The notes under the pieces were generated by a model. The model ran no database searches, was not told the origin of the DNA, and worked only from the letters and a program-made list of their open reading frames with translations. A DNA stretch of 24,110 nucleotides from Ruminococcus sp. AF41-9 (GTDB lineage: Bacteria; Bacillota; Clostridia; Lachnospirales; Lachnospiraceae): assembly GCF_003477525.1 (NCBI RefSeq), contig NZ_QUDO01000057.1, forward strand, positions 1 through 24,110, in the 5' to 3' direction. Shown here piece after piece: positions 15,223-23,125 of this stretch. Each line of letters opens with the position of its first letter. Positions within the stretch are counted from its first letter, which is position 1. A program made the translations under genes and the position numbers.

Positions 15223-16164
15223 ATGTCACAGAATATTGTTCATATAGAGAATCTGGTAAAGCGATACGGAGATCTGGCAGCGTTAAATCATCTGAATCTG
15301 GACATCAGAGAGGGAGAAGTTTTCGGACTGCTGGGACCGAACGGATCGGGAAAGACAACGGCGATCAACTGTATGCTGTCCCTGCTGAAATACGACAAGG
15401 GAACGATTGAGATTTTCGGAGAGCCGATGAGTCCTGATAACTACCAGGTAAAAAAGCAGATTGGGATCGTGCTCCAGAATGTAGCGGTTTTTGAGGAACT
15501 GACCGTACAGGAAAACATTGATTATTTCTGCGGCCTGTACATAAGTGATAAGAAAAAAAGAAAACAGCTTGTAGAAGAAGCCATTCAGTTTGTCGGGCTG
15601 GAAGATTTTCGGAAAATGCGTCCGAAGAAGCTTTCCGGAGGTCTTCTGCGCCGTCTGAATATTGCCTGCGGAATTGCGCATAAGCCGAGGCTGATCATTC
15701 TGGATGAGCCAACGGTAGCAGTAGACCCGCAGAGCAGAAATAAGATTCTGGAAGGGATTCAGCAGTTAAATCAGCAGGGTTCCACGATTATTTATACCTC
15801 CCATTATATGGAAGAAGTAGAGCAGATCTGTACCCGGATTGCCATTATGGATCATGGCAGGACGATCGCATCCGGGACAAAAGAAGAACTGAAACAGATG
15901 ATCAAGACCGGTGAGACGATCACCATAGAAGCAGTCATTCTTGAGGGAAAAAATCTCAGAGAGATTCAGGCACTGGAGCATGTTTTTGATGTGAAGTATG
16001 CAAACCAGATCCTCACGGTCCGCTGTACAGGAGCCAAACACAATCTGATCCGAATCCTGAATTATTTGCAGGGTCAGGATATTACATTCGGCAGAGTATT
16101 TTCGGAGATGCCGACACTGAACGATGTATTTCTGGAAATCACAGGCAAACAACTGAGAGATTAA
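15223..16164 (+). CDS. ABC transporter ATP-binding protein (ABC-2/DrrA type)
   Basis: The 313-residue ATPase energises export through the two membrane proteins encoded next. Motifs in order are Walker A GPNGSGKTT (38-46), Q-loop Q85, a signature in the variant form LSGGLLRR (137-144; leucine replaces the usual glutamine), Walker B LIILDE (157-162) and H-loop H194 (YTSH). The C-terminal ~80 residues (from about 230) form the extra domain typical of the DrrA/NatA/CcmA-like group, ending TLNDVFLEITGK. The ribosome site GGAGG lies about eight bases before the ATG. Exporters of this type carry drugs, peptides or lipids. No biosynthetic or immunity gene nearby identifies the cargo. Confidence 0.92.
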   Translation: MSQNIVHIENLVKRYGDLAALNHLNLDIREGEVFGLLGPNGSGKTTAINCMLSLLKYDKGTIEIFGEPMSPDNYQVKKQIGIVLQNVAVFEELTVQENIDYFCGLYISDKKKRKQLVEEAIQFVGLEDFRKMRPKKLSGGLLRRLNIACGIAHKPRLIILDEPTVAVDPQSRNKILEGIQQLNQQGSTIIYTSHYMEEVEQICTRIAIMDHGRTIASGTKEELKQMIKTGETITIEAVILEGKNLREIQALEHVFDVKYANQILTVRCTGAKHNLIRILNYLQGQDITFGRVFSEMPTLNDVFLEITGKQLRD

Positions 16165-16178
16165 GGGGGGAAGGTCAG

Positions 16179-17303
16179 ATGCTTCATTTATTAAAATATA
16201 ATCTGGAAGTAAAGCTGAAAAACTTCGGCGCAACCTTCTGGCCGCTGGCATTTCCACTGATTCTGGGAACATTGTTTTTCTTTGCTTTTGGAAATATCAA
16301 TGATGCGGATTTTGAGACAGTGCCGGTGGCAGTGGTAAAAGAGGAACATGCGGACTATGTATTTCTTACTTTTCTGGATCAGATCAAAAACGGGGAAGAC
16401 CAGCTTCTGGCACCGGAAGAAATGACAGAAGAACAGGCCAGGACACAACTGGAAGAGAAAAAAGTTTCCGGTATTTATTATGTAGGCTCAGAACCGACAC
16501 TGACAGTTGCCTCCAGTGGAATTGAAGAGAGCATTTTACAGTCTGTCCTGCAAAGCTATGAGAACACCAGAAGTACTGTACGAAATATGCTCTATACCCA
16601 TCCGGAAGGGATGCTTAACGGACTGAAGGCGATGATGCAGCAGCAGAATGGGGTACAGGAACTCTCTCTGGGAGGCAGAACGATTGACGGAAATGTGCAG
16701 TTTTTCTATGCGCTGATCGCAATGGGATGCCTGTACGGAGGTTTCATCGGCTTCGGCGCAGCCATCAGTCTTCAGGCAAACCTGACAGCACTGGCTGCAC
16801 GAAGATGTGTCACACCAACCCATAAACTCAAACTGATCCTTTCCGAGCAGATTGCCTCCTTTTTACTGGGATATGTAGATGTGATCATTTTGCTTTTGTA
16901 TCTGAGATATGGACTGAAACTGGATTTTCAGGGGCAGATGGGAAGGATGCTGCTGATCTGTTTTCTGGGTTCCCTGATCGGAGTTTCCATGGGAATCTTT
17001 GTGGGAAGTCTGGGAAAAATGAAAGAGGGTGTGAAGATCGGAATGATCCTTGCAATCTCTATGATATGCAGTTTTCTGGCGGGACTGATGAACAATACCA
17101 TGAAAGACATCGTGGAGAAACATGCGCCGTTTATCAACCGCATCAATCCGGCGGCCCTGATTTCCGATGCGTTTTACTGCATCAATGTCTATGACGATAC
17201 TGCACGTTATCACAGAAATCTGATCACACTTGCAGTTATGAGTCTGGTGCTGGTGACAGCTTCATTTTTACTGATCCGGAGGGAACGCTATGACAGTATT
17301 TAA
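16179..17303 (+). CDS. ABC-2 type transporter permease 1
   Basis: The 374-residue membrane protein has one N-terminal helix (about 20-38), a large extracytoplasmic segment (about 39-170) and five or six C-terminal helices (from about 172). This is the layout of the ABC-2 (YhgE/DrrB-like, ABC2_membrane_3) family. It starts 14 bases after the ATPase stop with a strong GGGGGGAAGG site. It overlaps the next gene by 14 bases, which indicates co-translation. It presumably pairs with the following permease as a heterodimer driven by the upstream ATPase. The cargo is unknown. Confidence 0.87.
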   Translation: MLHLLKYNLEVKLKNFGATFWPLAFPLILGTLFFFAFGNINDADFETVPVAVVKEEHADYVFLTFLDQIKNGEDQLLAPEEMTEEQARTQLEEKKVSGIYYVGSEPTLTVASSGIEESILQSVLQSYENTRSTVRNMLYTHPEGMLNGLKAMMQQQNGVQELSLGGRTIDGNVQFFYALIAMGCLYGGFIGFGAAISLQANLTALAARRCVTPTHKLKLILSEQIASFLLGYVDVIILLLYLRYGLKLDFQGQMGRMLLICFLGSLIGVSMGIFVGSLGKMKEGVKIGMILAISMICSFLAGLMNNTMKDIVEKHAPFINRINPAALISDAFYCINVYDDTARYHRNLITLAVMSLVLVTASFLLIRRERYDSI

Positions 17304-18438
17304 AGGATATATGAAAATATTAAAGAAGAATTTCGGGCTGGTAATTATGTATCTGGTGATTTTTTTCTCCGTAGCACTTGCATTGCAGGCGGCAGCAGGA
17401 AAAGAAGGCGGTGACAGTTATCAGAGTAAGAGTATCAATATCGGGATTGTGGATGAGGATGGTGGAACTCTGGCACAGGGACTGAAAGATTATCTGGGAA
17501 AAATCCACCACATTATGATACTGAAAAATGACCGGGAGGTGCTGCAGGAGAACCTTTTTTACCGGAATGTGGAGTATATTATTCAGATTCCGGAGAATTT
17601 TGAACAGTCCTGTATCCGGGACGGTGAGAGCCTTAAAGTGACAAAGGTTCCGGGATCTTATACTTCTTATTATGTGGACCAGCAGATCAACAGTTATCTC
17701 AATATGGCGAGAACTTATGTGGCAGCAGGCTTTTCTCAGGAAGAGACAGTAAAAGCGATTGAGACAGAGAAACATTCGGAAGTACAGACACTTGCAGGAA
17801 ACGCTGAGAATGTTCAGAAACCGGGATATCTTTATTATTTCCGCTATCTGCCTTATCTGTTTCTGGGTGTCTTCTGCTATGTGATCGGTTACATCCTGAT
17901 GGCATTCCGGCAGGAGGATGTTCAGAGAAGAATGGAAGCCTCTGCGGTATCTGTCAGACGGCAGAGTATGGAAGGACTGCTGGCGATGGGCGTCATGGGA
18001 ACTGCACTCTGGGGAATCGGAATTGCAGGTGCCGGGATCATGTACGGCAAAACTTTCTGGCATTCCCGGACGCTGGGATATTATTTCCTGAACAGCCTGC
18101 TCATGATGGCAGTGGCATTATCCCTTTCCTATCTGGTCGGAATGTTCACCAAAAACAGTAACATGCTCAGTGGACTCGCCAATGTGGTCTCCCTGGGGAT
18201 GTGTTTCCTCTGCGGTGTCTTCGTACCCATGAATGTCATGGATAAAAAAGTTCTCACAGTATCCCGCTTCCTGCCTGTATACTGGTACGAACAGGTCAAT
18301 GAACTCCTGGGAGAATACACCACCCTCACAGAGAAAACAGCATCGCAGATTCACATGGCAATGGGAATTGAGGCACTGTTTGCAGTGGCATTTGTGTGCC
18401 TGACACTGACGGTGGTGAAGTACAAAAGGCAGAAATAG
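17290..18438 (+). CDS. ABC-2 type transporter permease 2
   Basis: The 382-residue protein has the same layout as its neighbour: a first helix at about 15-33, a soluble outer domain (about 40-180) and a C-terminal block of helices ending around 380. The two are homologous in plan but clearly diverged, as is usual for heterodimeric ABC-2 exporters. Its start lies 14 bases inside the preceding gene, next to GGAGGG (17278-17283). It is the last gene of the three-gene exporter operon. I see no clear terminator right after it. A promoter for the next unit lies 22 bases downstream. Confidence 0.87.
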   Translation: MTVFKGYMKILKKNFGLVIMYLVIFFSVALALQAAAGKEGGDSYQSKSINIGIVDEDGGTLAQGLKDYLGKIHHIMILKNDREVLQENLFYRNVEYIIQIPENFEQSCIRDGESLKVTKVPGSYTSYYVDQQINSYLNMARTYVAAGFSQEETVKAIETEKHSEVQTLAGNAENVQKPGYLYYFRYLPYLFLGVFCYVIGYILMAFRQEDVQRRMEASAVSVRRQSMEGLLAMGVMGTALWGIGIAGAGIMYGKTFWHSRTLGYYFLNSLLMMAVALSLSYLVGMFTKNSNMLSGLANVVSLGMCFLCGVFVPMNVMDKKVLTVSRFLPVYWYEQVNELLGEYTTLTEKTASQIHMAMGIEALFAVAFVCLTLTVVKYKRQK

Positions 18439-18460
18439 CAGAGATATTATAAAGAAAGAC

Positions 18461-18489
18461 TTGCAAATATGCTTCCATCGGTGCATAAT
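18461..18489 (+). promoter_or_regulatory. Sigma-A promoter upstream of the exported-protein pseudogene
   Basis: TTGCAA (18461-18466) and CATAAT (18484-18489) are 17 bases apart. A 130-base leader precedes the start at 18619. Confidence 0.6.
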
Positions 18490-18618
18490 GATAAAAAGAC
18501 TTTCGAAATCGGTAAGTTCAGTAAAAAACAGAAGCAGGGAATGTTCTGGCTGATGTGTCATAAAATCCTGCTTTGGTTTTGGGAGTGACAGAACCTTACT
18601 GAGGGAGGAGAGGTTAAA

Positions 18619-19313
18619 ATGACAAGATGGAAAAAAAGACTTGCGGGATTTCTGATCGCAGTATCTGCTCTTTGTATTGGAACAGGTCTGGGAACAGTAC
18701 AGCAGTAAAGAAAATTAATAAGTCCTTAAAATCTTATTACACCAGTGATCTCAAACTGAAAGAAGAACTGTTCAGACAATTTGCAGATTATAAAAAGACC
18801 GGATTTCTGGATGCAAATACGGAGAATCTTTTTGTAAAGACCAAATGCACGGAGAACTATAATAAAAATGGATATATAAGATTTGTGTACAGTTTTTCCT
18901 GGCATGGATGCGGTTCTGCCGAAAGTAATCAAACCACATTGATCTATCGCCTGAAAGATGGAAAGAAAGTTACGAAAGTTCCGATTTCCAGTGCAGATGC
19001 CAAAGCATTAAATCTGATCAAAGGCACATGGTATACACCAGAAGCAGATGAGTATCCTCAGAAAGTTACGGTTTCAGGCAAAACGATCAGGTATTATTTT
19101 TCTGATTCATCAGAACCGGCATGGTCCGGCGAAATTGATGAGATTACGCAGACGAATTATGGATATTATTTCAAAATAGACTTTGGCTATAACTGTTATC
19201 TGGGTTATCAGCTCCGTCTTACTGATCAGAATACTCTGGTGAGTGTGGGAAAAGGAGACCCGTACAGCTCCGAGGGACTGGACAAAAATTCCAGCCTGTC
19301 CAGACAGAAATAA
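18619..19313 (+). pseudogene. Exported DUF4163/DUF3298-like protein gene, broken by internal deletion
   Basis: A strong GGAGGAGAGG site (18604-18613) precedes ATG 18619, which encodes a signal peptide (MTRWKKRLAGFLIAVSALCI...) but stops at 18706-18708. Another frame then continues from about 18699 to 19313, starting TAVKKINKSLKSYY. That motif matches SSAAVKKINKSLKKDY at residues 76-91 of the protein encoded at 23126. The stretch between signal peptide and this motif (about 45 residues in the paralogue) is missing, so a deletion removed it and shifted frame. After YRLKDGKKVTK the similarity ends, and a different tail (KGTWYTPEADEYPQKV...) begins, suggesting a second fusion or another domain. 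The frame open from 18627 has a nonsense N-terminus. I judge the gene non-functional, barring a sequencing error. Confidence 0.7.
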
Positions 19314-19333
19314 ATAAAATATTGTAAAAAGGC

Positions 19334-19372
19334 ATGCTCCGGATGGAAGAAAATTCTGTCCGGAGCATTTTA
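19334..19372 (+). terminator. Intrinsic terminator after the exported pseudogene
   Basis: ATGCTCCGGA (19334-19343) pairs perfectly with TCCGGAGCAT (19359-19368), followed by TTTTAT. Confidence 0.75.
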
Positions 19373-19421
19373 TGTGCTGAAAAAAATTTTTTCGAAAAAA
19401 ATAGAAAAATTTCAAAAAATA

Positions 19422-19460
19422 TAAAACCTTTTTCAAGTTTCACTTGTCAGTATAGTGAAA
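19422..19460 (+). promoter_or_regulatory. ECF sigma-type promoter, copy 1
   Basis: TAAAAC ends at 19427, then 17 bases, then TGTC (19445-19448) and AGTATAGTGAAA. This fits the general ECF pattern of a -35 with AAC and a -10 of CGTC/TGTC type, preceded by A-tracts. No sigma-A -35 fits the TATAGT. It lies about 45 bases before the gene at 19504. Inverted TTTCACT/AGTGAAA arms (19438-19444, 19454-19460) overlap the -10. Confidence 0.65.
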
Positions 19461-19503
19461 GGAATAAAAAAACTATTAAAAACAGCAAAAGGAGAGATGC
19501 AAA

Positions 19504-20058
19504 ATGAAGAAAAAAAGATACTGGACAATTTTTAAGGTGTGGTTCTATCATCCGATCAGGACTTTCATAATGGGAATGGAAATGGGATTATTACTGTTGC
19601 TGATCACTCCTGATATTGCAGGAAACCCGGACTATATGGAACAGTTCCTAGTTGTATCAATGATTCTTGGAACATTTGTGCAGAGGAATATCTATGAATC
19701 ACGTTATCAGAAAAAAGGTGAGGCCTGGCTGCAAAGAGACAAGAAGAAATCAGAAAAACGCAGAAAATTTGCATATGATATTTTCTGTGGAAGTAAATCA
19801 CCGGTAAATATGTCACGCTATGAGCCACAGCTCTACAGAAGCCTTTACAACTGGTTCCAGGGCGGTTCCCCGGAAGAACTTGCAGCCAGACAAAAACGAT
19901 ACGAACAGTATAAGAAAGATGAGAAAGAAGCAATTTTCAGAGAAAATTATGCAGATAAACTCAATCACAAAGATTACAATTCCTATGATGCCTACACCGC
20001 AAGATATCAGGCACAGGCAGCGAGAAATAAGGCAAATAAATCAAGATATTACTGGTAA
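19504..20058 (+). CDS. Small membrane protein of unknown function
   Basis: The 184-residue protein is not recognised as any named family. Two hydrophobic segments (about 18-36, ITFMGMEMG-type, and about 46-60) follow a basic N-terminus, MKKKRYW. From residue 61 the protein is soluble and strongly charged, rich in Lys, Arg, Tyr and Glu (RQKRYEQYKKDEKEAIFREN), and ends in Ala/Asn/Lys repeats. That tail is probably cytoplasmic and may contact nucleic acid or the inner membrane face. AAAGGAGAG lies eight bases before the start. It is driven by the first ECF-type promoter, so an envelope-stress role is likely but unproven. No terminator hairpin is evident after it; the second ECF promoter begins 67 bases downstream. 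Confidence 0.7.
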   Translation: MKKKRYWTIFKVWFYHPIRTFIMGMEMGLLLLLITPDIAGNPDYMEQFLVVSMILGTFVQRNIYESRYQKKGEAWLQRDKKKSEKRRKFAYDIFCGSKSPVNMSRYEPQLYRSLYNWFQGGSPEELAARQKRYEQYKKDEKEAIFRENYADKLNHKDYNSYDAYTARYQAQAARNKANKSRYYW

Positions 20059-20124
20059 AATTCTTCATGGCTATATATATGGAAAATTTTTCTCAGAAAA
20101 AAATAAAAAAAATTTCCAAAAATA

Positions 20125-20164
20125 TAAAACCTTTTTTCAGTTTCACTTGTCAGTATAGTGAAAG
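20125..20164 (+). promoter_or_regulatory. ECF sigma-type promoter, copy 2
   Basis: AAAAC ends at 20130, then 17 bases, TGTC (20148-20151) and AGTATAGTGAAAGG. It is almost identical to copy 1 over about 50 bases including upstream A-tracts. It fires into the 20165-20390 gap and probably reads on into the gene at 20391. Confidence 0.65.
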
Positions 20165-20210
20165 GGGAAAAATACCTTAAAAATATAGGACATTTTTCCT
20201 CTGTACAGTC

Positions 20211-20239
20211 TTGATTATAGATAAGTTAAAATCTATAAT
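20211..20239 (+). promoter_or_regulatory. Sigma-A promoter between the ECF promoters
   Basis: TTGATT (20211-20216) and TATAAT (20234-20239) are exactly 17 bases apart. The -10 region is also part of an inverted repeat, ATTATAGAT/ATCTATAAT (20214-20222 with 20231-20239). This could provide basal expression of the gene at 20391. Confidence 0.6.
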
Positions 20240-20253
20240 AGAAGTAAAAAAAT

Positions 20254-20298
20254 ATGTCTGCAAAGGAGCTTTGGGAAAAAAAAGAACAGAAAAAATAA
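20254..20298 (+). CDS. Possible 14-residue peptide (MSAKELWEKKEQKK)
   Basis: A 14-codon frame begins about eight bases after the expected start of the sigma-A transcript. It lacks a ribosome site, so it would be read almost leaderless if at all. The Lys/Glu-rich content could be chance in A-rich DNA. It may also be a remnant of a lost gene that belonged to ECF promoter copy 2. Confidence 0.15.
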   Translation: MSAKELWEKKEQKK

Positions 20299-20317
20299 TC
20301 GAAAAATTTTAAAAATC

Positions 20318-20356
20318 TTAAAACTTTTTCGAAACTCACATTGTCTATATAGTGAA
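20318..20356 (+). promoter_or_regulatory. ECF sigma-type promoter, copy 3
   Basis: TAAAAC (20319-20324), 17 bases, TGTC (20342-20345) and TATATAGTGAAAA. It is more diverged than copies 1 and 2, but the -35, spacing, TGTC and TATAGTGAAA are kept. It lies about 40 bases before the gene at 20391. The 332-base gap 20059-20390 thus holds two ECF promoters, one sigma-A promoter and no convincing gene. Confidence 0.65.
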
Positions 20357-20390
20357 AACAATAAAAAACACATAAAGGAGAAGAAAGATT

Positions 20391-21677
20391 ATGAAAAAAC
20401 AGAAAGTATTATCACTCATTTTAGCAGCGGCATTATGTGTCAGCACACCGGGATCTGCTATGGCAGCAGATTTTACCAGCGGACCAGAAGACAGCGCAGT
20501 ACAGGTAACAACAGAAGCTACTACAGAGGATGTGTTTACAGACAGTGTAGACACCACAGAAAAAATTACAGAAAATGCAGAAGTAACAGAATTTGCTCCA
20601 GAAGTTGAAGATGGGGAAGAAGATGCAACACGGAATGCAGAGGCTGGAAGTGATATTGAGAGTGCAACAGAGATTTCCTTAAATACACGTTATACAGGAG
20701 CGATTTCTGATAATAATGTGGCAGATTTTTATGAAATCAAATTGAATTCCGCTGGTTTATTGAGCGTCAGTGGAACTATTAAAGGAACTTCAATAGTATG
20801 GACTCTTTATGATGATATGGGAGTTGAAATAATTAATGAGGGAACTTATGGACCAGACACAACAGGAATTGGTTCTTTTGCGCCAGATGTAAATTTAACA
20901 AAAGGAACATATTATCTTTCAGTTAGTCGATACCGTTATTGGCAGAGTTCTTATGAGGGGAAATCATCTGGTACTTATGCTTTTAAAGTAGGTTTGAAAA
21001 GCGCAAATGAAACAATTCCAGAGGAACAGGGTGGATCAAATGATACCATAGATGATGCCGATGATATTTCTTTAAATAAAACTTATAAAGGTCAGATTGC
21101 TTATAATGAAGATAATGACTATTATAAATTTACAGTTCCAAAAGATGAGAAAGTTAAGGCAATATGGAAGGGAAATGACCATAATGCTGACAGATACGTT
21201 TACTATTTGTATGATTCATTAGGAAATTGTATGGATTGGGCATATATGTCTAATACAACAAGAGAATGGACATTGGAAGCAGGAGATTATTATATTAGAG
21301 TAAATGGTAGTGGTTATACTGGAAATTATCAATTCACACTCCAGACACACTCTCACAAATGGAAAAACGAAATCACTAAAGCCACACTCACACAAAACGG
21401 TACAATCATTCAAAAATGTGCCTGCGGTGAAACTGGAAGAATTACAACAATCTACAGACCAAAAACAGTCCGTTTATCCAAAACAAGATATAAATACAAT
21501 GGATACGCACAGAAACCAACCGTAAAAGTAATCGGCAGTGACGGCAAAGTGATCAGTCCTTCCTATTATAAAGTAACTTACAGCAGAGGTTTAACAGCAA
21601 AAGGTAAATACACAGTAAAAATTACTTTCAAAGGCAGATATTCCGGCAGCGTCAAGAAATACTTCAAAATCGTATAA
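20391..21677 (+). CDS. Secreted multidomain surface protein with two PPC-like domains
   Basis: The 428-residue protein has a signal peptide (1-25, ending AMA) and a Thr/Glu-rich acidic linker (26-85). Two pre-peptidase C-terminal (PPC)-like beta-sandwiches follow (about 88-200 and 215-317), each opening with the typical SATEISLNTRYTGAISDNNVADFYEI-type or TIDDADDISLNKTYKGQI-type strand. A short SHKW...CACGE segment (321-347) resembles the small Cys-containing modules of Lachnospiraceae surface proteins. A C-terminal all-beta domain comes last (about 355-428, YKYNGYAQKPTVKV...). No sortase motif or membrane anchor is visible and no catalytic domain is seen, so it is probably an adhesive or structural secreted protein. 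GGAG lies about ten bases upstream of the start. The 12-base-stem terminator at 21691 follows. PPC assignment is by pattern only. Confidence 0.75.
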   Translation: MKKQKVLSLILAAALCVSTPGSAMAADFTSGPEDSAVQVTTEATTEDVFTDSVDTTEKITENAEVTEFAPEVEDGEEDATRNAEAGSDIESATEISLNTRYTGAISDNNVADFYEIKLNSAGLLSVSGTIKGTSIVWTLYDDMGVEIINEGTYGPDTTGIGSFAPDVNLTKGTYYLSVSRYRYWQSSYEGKSSGTYAFKVGLKSANETIPEEQGGSNDTIDDADDISLNKTYKGQIAYNEDNDYYKFTVPKDEKVKAIWKGNDHNADRYVYYLYDSLGNCMDWAYMSNTTREWTLEAGDYYIRVNGSGYTGNYQFTLQTHSHKWKNEITKATLTQNGTIIQKCACGETGRITTIYRPKTVRLSKTRYKYNGYAQKPTVKVIGSDGKVISPSYYKVTYSRGLTAKGKYTVKITFKGRYSGSVKKYFKIV

Positions 21678-21690
21678 ATAAATTTTTCTC

Positions 21691-21743
21691 CCGTCCCCAC
21701 AGATTGATTTTTCTGTGGTCTGTGGGGACGGTAATAATTTTTT
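21691..21743 (+). terminator. Intrinsic terminator after the PPC-like protein gene
   Basis: CCGTCCCCACAG (21691-21702) pairs perfectly with CTGTGGGGACGG (21720-21731), followed by TAATAATTTTTTT. Confidence 0.85.
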
Positions 21744-21862
21744 TGAATTTATATAAATGCTATAACGACTATAAAATAATCACAAAACAACGATAAATCA
21801 CAACCAGACAAAAACATCATGTATAAAACAAAAAAATAAAACACAGACAGGGGAGAAAAGCT

Positions 21863-22558
21863 ATGAAGAAAAAGACATGGAAAAGAGTAATTGCTTTATG
21901 TACAGTATTTGTGATGTTGCTCACAGCAGCTCCAGTATATGCGAAAAAACAGGAGGGATATTCGGCAGAATTTTTCAAAAAGCTGACAGTGGCATTTCGC
22001 GCACCCTATGAGAAGAATGATCTGATGGCAGTAGGCAGTATTACCGGAATGGGTCAGGATAAAGTAAAAGTTAAATCCAGTAATCCGTCCGTTGCACGTG
22101 TGGTAAGAGATAATAAAACCGGAAACTATGCAAGTTTTTCAGCAAAACCAGTGAAACCCGGAAAAGCAACTTTTTATATAACGCCAGAAGGTAAAAAAAC
22201 GTATGTTATTAAAATTACAGTTATCAAGTATCAGAATCCAGTGGAATATGTTAAGGTTGGTGACACTGTAATTAAGGGAAGCGATCTGGACAGAACAGGA
22301 AATGTTAATCTCAGCTATGATAAATTTGCAGGTAAAAATATAAAATTTGTCATGAAAGCGATAAATAAAGATGGATGGAATATCAAGAAAAGTGATGTTA
22401 TTGCACGCAGTGGCAGCGGACAGAAACCATATATGAAAGAGCTGGGGAAAAATGGCACTTTTAGATTATCCGGAAAGAAAGGAACGTTCCAAATTACCAT
22501 GTATTTAAAAAATCCTCAGCAGATTCAATATCTTTATTTTACAATAACCTTTAAATAA
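21863..22558 (+). CDS. Secreted protein with bacterial Ig-like (BIG2-type) domain
   Basis: The 231-residue protein has a clear signal peptide (MKKKTWKRVIALCTVFVMLL..., cleaved after VYA, about residue 27). Residues about 65-120 carry the BIG2 pattern (VKVKSSNPSVARVV ... PVKPGKATFYI), an immunoglobulin-like fold common in surface proteins. The C-terminal half (about 125-231) is predicted all-beta but not recognised. There are no cysteines after the signal peptide and no anchor. GGGGAG lies nine bases before the start. No clear sigma-A or ECF promoter was found in the 120 bases upstream, which follow a strong terminator. Function beyond an extracellular location is unknown. Confidence 0.7.
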   Translation: MKKKTWKRVIALCTVFVMLLTAAPVYAKKQEGYSAEFFKKLTVAFRAPYEKNDLMAVGSITGMGQDKVKVKSSNPSVARVVRDNKTGNYASFSAKPVKPGKATFYITPEGKKTYVIKITVIKYQNPVEYVKVGDTVIKGSDLDRTGNVNLSYDKFAGKNIKFVMKAINKDGWNIKKSDVIARSGSGQKPYMKELGKNGTFRLSGKKGTFQITMYLKNPQQIQYLYFTITFK

Positions 22559-22656
22559 TATCATAGGACAAAGATTTTTAGTCCTGATTATTCAATAAAA
22601 GAAACAACAAAAGAAATAAAAAAAGAAACCAAAAACAAAGCCGGGAGGTGAGAAAC

Positions 22657-23019
22657 ATGGATAAGCCTTATCAGAGAGATATTGAACTGCTGCGAAAAGA
22701 GCTGGAATGCTATAAATATGTGGCAGATAACTGTAAAAAAGAGCACAGTGAACAGTTCCAGAGATATCTGACCACAACCTGCCTGGAACTCCGCTATGCG
22801 ATTGAAACGATGGAAGAACGCCAGAAAACAGCGGTAAAAGAGCTGGAGGTACTTTCGCTGAGAGAACGTGAAAGAATGCTGGAACCACTCTTTCAGGCAG
22901 CAGAGGAAATTTCAGACAATGCAAAAGGAAAATCCTGTCAGGAACTTTCCGGCTATATTCAGCAGTTTATTACGGGATTTCTCATGGATCTGGTAGATTA
23001 CAGATACCAGCCGGGATAA
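22657..23019 (+). CDS. Small coiled-coil cytoplasmic protein of unknown function
   Basis: The 120-residue protein (MDKPYQRDIELLRKELECYK...) is charged and almost all alpha-helical, with heptad-like Leu/Ile spacing over about 8-75, suggesting a coiled coil. It has no signal peptide or membrane segment and is not recognised. The ATG at 22657 is preferred, with GGGAGGTG at 22643-22650; the in-frame GTG at 22648 is part of that site. It is the only soluble cytoplasmic protein in this stretch of exported ones. A small hairpin AGGAC/GTCCT lies at 22565-22585 before it. Confidence 0.6.
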   Translation: MDKPYQRDIELLRKELECYKYVADNCKKEHSEQFQRYLTTTCLELRYAIETMEERQKTAVKELEVLSLRERERMLEPLFQAAEEISDNAKGKSCQELSGYIQQFITGFLMDLVDYRYQPG

Positions 23020-23125
23020 AAAGCAGATAACAGATGTATGTGAAAAAGAAAAAGTAAAAAGATTCGAAAAAGATATAAGAAAAAGAAAATAAAAAAGTCA
23101 TATAAAATGAAAAGGAGTGCAGAAA

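Noticed and set aside
17320..18063. 247-codon minus-strand frame inside the second ABC-2 permease
   Set aside because: Antisense shadow; the plus-strand gene overlaps its partner and has proper signals.
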